Below, one piece after another: positions 21,717 through 30,622 of a DNA stretch of 30,622 bases. Origin of the DNA: Paramecium octaurelia (taxonomy: Eukaryota; Ciliophora; Oligohymenophorea; Peniculida; Parameciidae); assembly GCA_905182995.1 (NCBI GenBank), contig CAJJDP010000181.1, positions 12,938-43,559 of the forward strand, in the 5' to 3' direction. The notes under the pieces are model-generated. The model saw only the letters and a list, made by a program, of their open reading frames with translations, made no database searches and was not told the origin of the DNA. A program made the translations under genes and the position numbers. How positions within the stretch are numbered: the stretch's first letter is position 1; every line of letters begins with the position of its first letter.

Positions 21717-23126
21717 CTTCGTGACAGTTTCGCTTATAAAAATAATCTAAATCTTACTTAATTTCTTAGATTTCTTGATAAATTTTTAATTCAAATTTCG
21801 AAATTAAGACTTTTTTACTCTTTTTCTCTACTAATCATGCTCTCAGGTCATGTGATAGAACATTTCAAAGGAGATATTACTGTAAATCTTAAATTGTCAA
21901 TAATAAATCTTAATCTCAAAATTATTCATCTGTTGATAGGCTAATACCAAGAGATTCCATAATTAATGTGCGAACCTGGCTAAGAAAATTATATAATTTC
22001 AATTAATTGGATCACATTATTGGCAATTTATCTAATACTGAATAGAAATATGCAACATAATAGTTAAGAAGTGAAAGTTTCTGAATTATAATTAAATATG
22101 AAATTGAAAAAATAGTTTAAATAGTTATCAAATTTTCTATAGTTTAATGATTTTCAATTCTCTAAAAAAAAATTATGAACTAAATCTAATTTAAAATTAC
22201 TTGATAGGTGCTTACATTCGATATCCAAATATCGAATTTTCTATAAACTGTTTGGATTTGATAAAAACTGAAGTTGATCTTATAGCCCAAATTAAAATTA
22301 CTAGTCTTTAAAAGTATTAACGAATAAGATAATATCAATTTTTGAATGAAATAGATGATGCCTCACACTATAATTTAACATAATCACAATGTTAACTTAA
22401 TATTATAAGATGATTGTAATATGAATAAGTCAATAAAATTAAGAAATAGTCCAGGTTGGAACTTTGAAAAAGGAAAGCTAAATTGTAAATACGAATATTT
22501 ATTATTATGAATCTGAATAATTAATGATTTTGACTATTAACTGAACAAATTCATTCTTCAGATTTAGAGAAAAATTAGACATGAACTGAAAAATTAATTT
22601 AAATTTAATAAGTCATAGAAATGTGAAATAAAAATTTCAGGGAAATTTATTACAAGTAATGGCATCCTGATTAAGTTAATTATTTTATTTTATAAAATTG
22701 CCATTCGGGATGATGTAATTAATAAAAATATATTCATCCTAATTTTTAATAATTTTTCAATTAATACAAAGATTTTCCAATTTATTTAGAGGGTGAGCAA
22801 AAACAATTAAATCTGGCAATCTTATTTAAGTTAATTGATTAATCAAATCAAAGAACAATTCGCTATTGAATTATAATTAATATTAATCGTCAATCATTAA
22901 AAGATAGATATAAATCTATATATTTAATGAAAATATGTAATTTAGATACTCAAAAATTTGAATTACATAAAAAGTGCCTTTTTAAATTCATATGAGTCTA
23001 ATTTTTGTTAAATTTTATTTTGAAATATTCTTTATTAATTGATATTGTAATGTACATTATAATTTAATTTTAGATAGATGAAATTGATTATCAAAATTTC
23101 AAATAAAGTTGTTAGAATTTAGATAT
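21717..23126. repeat. ~1.4 kb duplicated non-coding segment C, right copy
   Basis: Counterpart of 20232-21637, beginning at CTTCGTGACAGTTTCGC. The matching hairpins are at 22216-22237 and 22904-22919. No coding frame is supported. Confidence 0.88.
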
Positions 23127-23435
23127 TATAGCTTAACAGAAAAAAATCAATTCCATATCTAGGTTTTTATTAATTAAAATTTAGGAATTCTATGAAATAT
23201 TTAGAAGGGAGACATAAAAAGCAGAGATTTTTAAATTTACTTATTGACTAGGTCATATTAATACTTTCAATATACTACTTTTATCATTTTAAAACAATTA
23301 TAGATTATAAATAAATTCAAAAGCAATTTTTAATACAATCTAGAAATAAGAATATATGGGATGAAGAATTGGCAGAAATAAATTTTCTATTGATTTAACC
23401 ATAGAATTTTGTATAATATTTAATTCTTATAAATC
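23127..23435. other. 3' flank of the large cysteine-rich membrane protein gene
   Basis: AT-rich, no gene seen. It should hold the 3'UTR and polyadenylation site of the minus-strand gene that ends at 23436. Confidence 0.5.
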
Positions 23436-26400
23436 TCAATTACTTCTATAATGATAATCAACTTCTAAAAATATATTTAAAAATTTTTTTCTTGTTTATT
23501 CGTTTCCAAAACACTTTTTTATCCATTATAATATATAGTTTTATAATTGTTGGTAAATATCAATGGCTAAAGTGAAAATAAGAATTAATGTAAAACCCCC
23601 TACATTAATCCAACCTAAAAGTTCAGCTAAGGTTTTGTCTTAATTAAATCTGATAATGTCATAAACGGAAAATAGTATAACATTAAGCAAGATCAGAAGT
23701 TCTGTGCTAACTATTTTCATATTTTCATAATTATTTTTAAAAGGTTTATAACTTGCAATATAACAAGCAAATACTCCTGAAAAAAAACCTGTAATTAGAC
23801 TCTAAGCAGCGAAAAGGCCTTAAAGTAAAACTAAATTCACTAAGAATAAGGTTTTCTTAATCAACAAAACAGTGAAATATTATTTAGATCCTTACCTGAA
23901 ATTATAATCAATTCCTTCGACTAAGACTGATAATGTCTTGGCTACTTTTCCTTTTTTGCTTAAATAAGAATAAAATACCATGATTAGGAATAAGTTAATT
24001 AGTAATGTAATCAGGGCTAATAATGAAATAGTTGCATTTAAAGCGGTATCAGCATTGTAATTGGCAATTTATAAAATAGATGCAAAGGTTAATTCATAAA
24101 AATTAGAAGTAAAAATTCTAATTAATCCAGAGTAAATGAAAGACTAATATTATCTTCTTGATAATTTCTAAAAGAAAAAAATAAATCTGACAACTGGAAA
24201 GATTTTTTATTAATGAGCGTAAAAGGTAGCTGGCCAATTTTAGTATCTAATAAAGACCAAGAATTGATAAAAGAAGTACGAGAAAATAAAATAAGCAAAT
24301 CCAATAATCACTACTACTACAAATGTTTACAAGTTTATCAAAAAGTAGCAATTGAGTTCATAGAATTCAAATTTCCACTTGGCTGGTATGGTTGGAATTT
24401 AGTAATCAAAAAATTCTTGTAAATATGTATCTAATTATAAGAAATTTATTATGGGAGTAAAGGAACCTATTGTAAAAATTTCAAAATAGACTTGTAGGTT
24501 CTCTGGGAATTGAAGATTATGAAATTTCATATACGATAATTGCTAAAGCATATCAAGGAGATTCCATAAAATTTCTAAGTTGCCACAACAAAAAGCTATT
24601 CCACTTACAACCAAGATGATATACAAGACAATTTTACTAAGAAGGGCAGTTTTAGAAATAAGAGATTGCTGATCCTTTGACATTTTATTAGGAGATTTTA
24701 ATAGTAGCTTTTCTTAGTTAGAGAGTAAAGTATTGTCTTAATTATTTACGATATTCTCACATTTGATTATAACTTTTAATACAGGATTTTAAATGCTGTT
24801 TTTAAAATACATGACTATCTTATAAATTACATCAGCCAATACAGAAGAGATAGAAATAATCGGCTTAATTTCTACAGCATAGTCAGAATCTTAAGTATTT
24901 TCAATAGTAACAATAATCATCTGAAGAAATTATTCTTCATTAATGTTATTTACATTCAAACGCACTTGTTCAGAAAAGGTTAATTGGAATTCTTAACTAT
25001 CTGAGTTTGACTTTGCGAGTTTAGTAAGGATAATCACAGGTTGAATCTTATATTAACACATGCTAATATTATTTTCTTATTAGCATTTCCAATTATCTTC
25101 AACTTCACAAATATCACTGCATCCATCATTATCCTAAATATTTCCATCGTCACATTATTCTATTTCTTTGATTAGTAAGCCATCCCCACAAACATTAAAA
25201 CATTATGATCCATCTTCTAAATAGCCATCTTCGCATAGTAAACATAGTCCTTAGAAGCAATTAAGGCATTTCTGGTGACAAGAATAGGCACAATTAAAGC
25301 ATCCATCAAATTCAATTAAATTTCCATCGTCACACAATTCTTATCCTGCGATGTAACTATCCCCACATATTGCAGTACAAATACCATTAATCAATATCCA
25401 CCCATTCTTTGTACATTCTTGACAAATCCAACCATTACAAATATTACATCCTATTGGGCATTGAATTTGACATTTGTAACAACCATCATAAGGTAAATAA
25501 TTGCCATCATCGCATTCTTCTTCTCTACTTGAAATAATACCATCTCCGCAGAAATCAATACATTAATTGGAAAAACATTAATTGAGGTAATCATCCCAAA
25601 TACATTCTAAATTTTCACTATCTGTATAGCAAGCATCTTTAATTTAGTAATTCTAACACTTTTGTTTTTTAGTGCATCCTCCTCCTTATTTGGCTGTACA
25701 ACTTGGAAAATATGCATTGCATTCCTAATATTCAGTTATAGATATAGAGGCAGTTTCACAACCTTTGGTATAACACTTTTCATCAATCCAAACACAAGGA
25801 TTTAAATGGATATCAAAAGTACAACCATCACTAACAATAATATCTTCACAAGTTCCTCGTAAAATACATTAATATCCATTAGTTACACATCTCTTATCTT
25901 CAAATATTGAAGCACAAGCTGAATCAATAGCATAATTGTAATCAAAACACTCTTTTCTACGACAACTACTTTTTTAACAGGTAGAAAGAAACGCTATGCA
26001 ATCAGCATGAGATTAGGCAAGTGGAGGTCCATTCTTACAAATCCTCTCCATACAAATACTCTTATCCTCATTCCAGAAACAATTTACTCCACTTAAATTC
26101 ATCTGTCCTTCGCTAATACATTGATTATATGTATAATATAGGCACCGAATTTAGCCAATTTCACATCCATCTAAAGTATCTTTTACAGTACAGGAATTTC
26201 CAAAATACTATTGACAACTATATGCTGAATAGTCATTCAATTATGCCGTTGAACATTCCTTAATTGTACATGTATTAGAACTTATTATCCATTCGCACTC
26301 AACATTGCTTAAATCAACTTTGCATTGTTCTTGGATTGAGTAGCTATCACAATTATTCAAATCTTGACATCCATCCAAAGTTATATTTACTGTACAAGAT

Positions 26401-29400
26401 TTTAATCTTTAGTTACATTTTTCATGGGTTGTAAAAGATGCTTCCAAATTTGAACATAATAAATTAACACACTGATCTGTTGAAATCTAGAAGTAGCATT
26501 CATTTCCAAATTGATCTTTATAACATTAAGTTTTCTTTGCTAAAGGACAAGAAAAGGGTAGGTCTACACATTAAATTCTATCTACTTTTACAGTACAACT
26601 CTTATTTAAATTATAGGATTCGCATAGTTAATGAGTGTTATTAGAAATATTAGCTTAAGTGCAATCTTCTACGCATTGATTATCATAGCTATTCCATTAA
26701 CAGTTAGTCAACCAACTATCGCATTCTGTTTGATCAATTGAAGAACTTGGTTTATTTGAACATGTTTTTTCTAAACATTGGGTACCATCCCAAAAGCAAG
26801 GGATACCTTATGAATTACTCGTATTTAAACACAAGAGGTTATCAGAGTAATTGCTACAATCACTAATAGTTTAACAGGTTGAACCATCCCAAAAACACTT
26901 TGTATTAAATATAGTACAGTCTCCAATTATTATTAACTAAGAACAATCAAGTAGTTAACATCCCAAATCATTAAATGACATACAAGAATCCTTCCAACTT
27001 TGACATGATAAATGGGTCCAAGTTGATATTAATTGAGTTGCAGCATCACAATAATTTATACAAGCATTAGAATTCCAATAACAGTCTATATTATTTATTG
27101 TTTTTACACAAGCCTCCTTATATGTGTAATTTGAACATTATTATTATTTGAGAGTGCACTTTGAGCTCATTGTTAATTAGATTGTTTACTTGCTATTCCA
27201 ATTATTACAATCCTCATGTGATTAAGGTGTAGTCATGTTAACAAGACTACAGTATTTATTATTAGAACATTTAATATTATATAATGAACACCAATAACAT
27301 TTTGTTGCAATTGGGGTAATATAGCCATAACTGTTTTCACAATCAGATTATATTATATGATCTGAACAAACTTTGTTTTTGCAAGAGCCGCTGATCCACA
27401 AACATCTTTCTCCATTATCAGTTTTTGCAGAATTACATACTGCAGATGAATTGATTTGAGAGCAATAACTAAAAGCACATCCTTTGCCTTCAGTGTAATT
27501 TAATCTACAAAACGTGCTATTACTTAATAAGCATTCCCGATTAGTCATTGCAGTTGTGTTAAGCTCGCAATTGATTGAATTAACACACTTACCATCTTAC
27601 AAAAAACATGAATTAGAATAACATTATTAAATTAAACTAATAGATGAACAGTCACCTGAGAAATCCTTACAACCAGTTACATCATATACACAATTAAAAC
27701 CCCAATTATAACAAATTAATTACGAAAGGGTATAAGTAGAATTTAAATGAGAGCATAATCTATCTTAGCAAGTATTATTTGATTGATTATATCCGTACTT
27801 TTATCCATTTTGGCTAATTGATGAATTACAAAGAGATTAGGAGCTTACTTACATGCTGCATGAAGTAATATTACACAGCAATTACAGTTTGTATCATACC
27901 TATATTACGATGAGTAATTTTAACATTACTGTCTTTTCTCCTCAAGGGTAGCTGAAGAACTAAATGTTAAATTCATTTATTGTGTTTAATTGATGCATTA
28001 GTATCCACAAGATGAGCTAGTACATTATGTGTATGAGCATTATATTCCAAAATATGTTTTTTACTCACTACAACTACTTTAAGAAACATATCTGTTAGAA
28101 CATGTGTCTTAATTACATTTGTCTTAATATATGCATCTATAATTGAATTTCATGAGAGCACTATTACAAGCCTTATTCGATAAATCATTACAACTATTAA
28201 TAGAATAACATCCTTATCCACTTGGTTAGAGAACACAATAAGAATTATAATACTTGCAAAGTTCATTACTTTGACTATCAGTTATTACTTCGCATTAAGA
28301 TGATAGTACTTCCTAACAACCAGAATTAAAATAATAACATGTCTTTGAGTGATATGTCAAAGTTAATTTGCAAATGATAGGATCTTTAACATAAGTACAA
28401 AAGAAGGGTCTGAACTCACAACCAGGACCATATGTTCCATTAGAGTTAATTTTTAATTGACATGTGCTCCAAATTATGAATCTTAAACATTCAACTTCAG
28501 TTTAAGCAGTAGTATTGTCAGTGCAAGCTAAGTATTTACAGATTTAGTTTTGATTATCCCATTTGCAAGGGTAATGTGAGTAATTAATCACGCATTATTA
28601 TTGATATTTATAATCACAATCTAATGAGAGATATGAGCAGGATTTTTCAATATTATTTACTGTACATTTAGGCAGGAAGTCTTCACAATCCTGATGAGTT
28701 AGATCTCCCTAAAGTCTTTTATCACAATCAGCAACTCCATCATTATCTTCATCCTCATTCATACACTTTTATAATTTGTCATCCCAATAACAAAATTAAC
28801 CATTTATATTTGTCTTACAATTCCTTTTTCTGATGAATTCTTGACAATTTGATTTCTTAAGTTCACATCCTTCAGCATTAAAGGATGAAATCACTGTACA
28901 TTTAGGATTCCAAGCAATACATTCCTGATGATTATTATACATGATATTATTAGGAGAAGATGAACAATCTAGAGGATTAGGTCGATCTTTGCATCCACCA
29001 TTATAATGATCAAAAATACAAATTTTTAACCAAGTGTTACATTCAATATTATTGGTGTAATTGATTCCAGGGGCATCTGAACATTGTTGTTTCTTACATC
29101 TAGTTCCAGTCCAAAAACATTTTGTTCCATCTTATAAATTTAATTAACATTAATTTTGAGTTATCATTAGAGTGCAATCTGTTGGCCATTTTTAACATCC
29201 AGCTCCTGAAGATCCAATTATGCAAGGTCCAATAAAAACTTTAAATTATTAACAATTTTCATTTGTTAAATATAATTTAGTATTTGCATCTGTGCATTAT
29301 TGATTAATACATTTCTTACTATATACATCCCATTTACACTAAAGTCCTGAAATTGTTGAATAGCATTGATCTTAATTAACAAGTTCACAACTACTCTTCT

Positions 29401-30622
29401 TATCTATACATCCAATCAAAATTTTTTAATTCTATATATATTATACATTCACTGTGCATTTTGGCATCCACTCTTCACATTTCGAATTTGAATCATAATA
29501 TGAAGGAGCAGTATTGCAATTCTTTTCTACACATCCTTAATTCAAAGTGCAAACAGTACCATTTGAATCAATTGTACAATATTCTATTTCTAAAATATTT
29601 TCACACAAATAATCTGCACAACCTAAAGTGTTTACGTTAAAAGTGCAATATTAGCTTGCCTTTTAGCACATTTGATGATTTTAATAGGTTGGCAATTTCA
29701 ATTTTTTACATTCTAACAATTCGCACTTACTTCCAAGCCAAATGCACTTTTCTTTATTATAATTAATTTCACAAAATTATTTTTCCAGTATTTCTTCACA
29801 TAATTAAGGCATCATTTGACATCCTCCATTTAATTTCCCAATACAATTTCCATATTAATGACAATCTGCATCAGTAAAAAAAACTGGGGCATGATAACAT
29901 TATCTTTATTCGCATTTATTATTATACCACACACAGTCTTATTATTCTATAGAATAACAATCTATTTCTTAAGCATAGCCATTGCATGTTTAAGGTCTTA
30001 TTTTACACCCTTTGTTTTCTGAAGTAACACAATCTAATAGATTGTCATAATCCTAGCATTATTGATAATTCTTAAGTGAATCTGGAGCTGTGCTGCAGCT
30101 CTTGATTTTACATTAATTTTAATGATATTCACATTTTTTACCCTCAACATCTGTTACACAACCATATACATTCAAAGCATCACTACATTATTTCCTTTTT
30201 ACACAATGCATTCCGTTAGTTGTACAATCATTTAAAATTTCTCTACATTAATAGTCCTGAGTGAATAGTAGATTTTGGCACACTTTTTCTACACATTTTT
30301 CATTCTAAGAATCCCAAAAACAATTATTTTTTTTGCTTTCAAAGCATTAGAAATCATTAAGATATTATGAACACTACTCCATTTATTTTATACATCCATA
30401 ACCAATTTCACTTATTGTACACCCATCTAGGCCTGATTTACACATTTAATGATTAGTTAAGTAGATTGGTAAGTCTTTGCACGTTGTGACATCTAAGCAT
30501 TTTTTTTCCATCCCTGCAATCCAAAAGCAGTATTTATTATACTTATTTTTATTGGCACATCCATTCTCTGTTTTGTAATCACTACATTCTTATATTTGTA
30601 CACACTTTGAGCCATCAGACAC
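23436..30622 (-). CDS. giant cysteine-rich surface protein with DUF4215 repeats and polytopic C-terminus (5' end outside window)
   Basis: About 2,383 codons read without TGA from the right edge to TGA at 23436-23438, once a 35-nt intron at 27814-27848 is removed. The N-terminal ~1,700 residues in the window are PSA-like repeats with regular cysteines (for example CFWDGTQCLEKTCSN). Three DUF4215/Myxococcus-type cysteine repeats follow at about 25100-25552, each with CGD...CDDGN...DGC, then a cysteine-poor stretch of about 150 residues. From about 24620 down to 23540 there are seven to eight hydrophobic helices, including LYIILVVSGIAFCC and GGFTLILIFTLAIDIY. The protein ends in a short charged tail (NEQTRKKFLN). 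It is probably a plasma-membrane or ciliary protein with a very large ectodomain. The role is unknown; sensing, adhesion or coat functions are all guesses. This architecture is common in ciliates. The start and signal peptide are outside the window. Confidence 0.92.
25100..25552 (-). other. three DUF4215-type cysteine-rich repeats (domain)
   Basis: Three consecutive units begin CGDGIISSREEECDDGN, CGDSYIAGQELCDDGN and CGDGLLIKEIEQCDDGN. Each is followed by a DGC and further cysteines. Between them lie short furin/EGF-like CxxC stretches such as CNICNGWICQEC. This block separates the PSA-like ectodomain from the membrane part. Confidence 0.88.
27814..27848 (-). other. probable 35-nt intron in the large cysteine-rich gene
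   Basis: The frame from 30622 to 27850 and the frame from 27813 to 23436 are each free of TGA but differ in phase. A segment starting GTAAGCTCC and ending CATCAATTAG is 35 nt long, and removing it joins the two frames (AA|C gives Asn, then QNGQKYGYNQ). GTA...TAG ends and this size fit Paramecium introns, though at the long end. A 44-nt alternative (GTATGATAC...CATGCAG) also restores the phase, as would a one-base sequence error. Confidence 0.6.

Noticed and set aside
23880..23900. AGGTAAGG at the NFRQGSK codons in the membrane region as a 5' splice site
   Set aside because: The frame continues through it without interruption and no nearby AG end keeps the phase while preserving the helix that follows.
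24213..24422. 69-aa plus-strand frame and the 60-aa minus frame at 24122-24304
   Set aside because: Both are shadows of the membrane-helix region of the large minus-strand gene, which is open through this stretch in its own frame.
1..30622. Telomere repeats (C4A2/C3A3 type), rRNA, tRNA genes and transposase genes
   Set aside because: I looked for these and found no convincing example in the window.

Overview
This is ciliate nuclear DNA, almost certainly from a Paramecium species. Real reading frames use TAA and TAG freely as glutamine and end only at TGA. The DNA is very AT-rich, one probable intron is only 35 nt long (GTA...TAG), and the largest genes encode the cysteine-periodic proteins typical of Paramecium surface (immobilization) antigens. 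A standard-code ORF search breaks every real gene into pieces, so the coding calls below come from reading each frame by eye with TGA as the only stop.

Layout from left to right. (1) 1-716: AT-rich, no supported gene. (2) 717-1991 (+): an intact, divergent alpha-like tubulin. (3) About 2415-3850 (+): a possible decayed gene of unknown identity. (4) 3735-6694: two copies of a ~1.47 kb sequence separated by one N, each with a conserved, more GC-rich island. (5) 7809-8714 (-): the intact 3' end (301 aa) of a GPI-type surface antigen, cut off at an N. (6) 9494-16449 (-): a long surface-antigen paralogue that lacks its 5' end and carries nonsense and frameshift lesions, so a probable pseudogene; it contains a ~1.5 kb internal repeat with an N at the junction. 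(7) 16937-19792: a small secreted-protein gene (187 aa, -) and a second copy of its 3' end and downstream region, separated by a 309-nt N gap. (8) 20232-23126: two diverged copies of a ~1.4 kb non-coding sequence. (9) 23436-30622 (-), running off the right edge: about 2,383 codons of a large cysteine-rich protein with three DUF4215-type repeats and a polytopic membrane C-terminus.

Apart from the tubulin, the window is a cell-surface or secretory locus. The GPI-type antigens and the polytopic protein share a cysteine-rich repeat architecture but use different membrane anchors. All of these genes lie on the minus strand.

Main caution: all five ambiguous positions (N at 5219, 8715, 13583 and 21638; the run 18078-18386) fall exactly where the left copy of a duplicated segment ends. 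That pattern fits contigs that overlap as diverged alleles or paralogues but were not merged. The apparent tandem duplications should not be counted as biological until reads span the joins. Lesions away from the Ns, and the clean 7 kb frame next door, still suggest that the long antigen copy is genuinely decayed.
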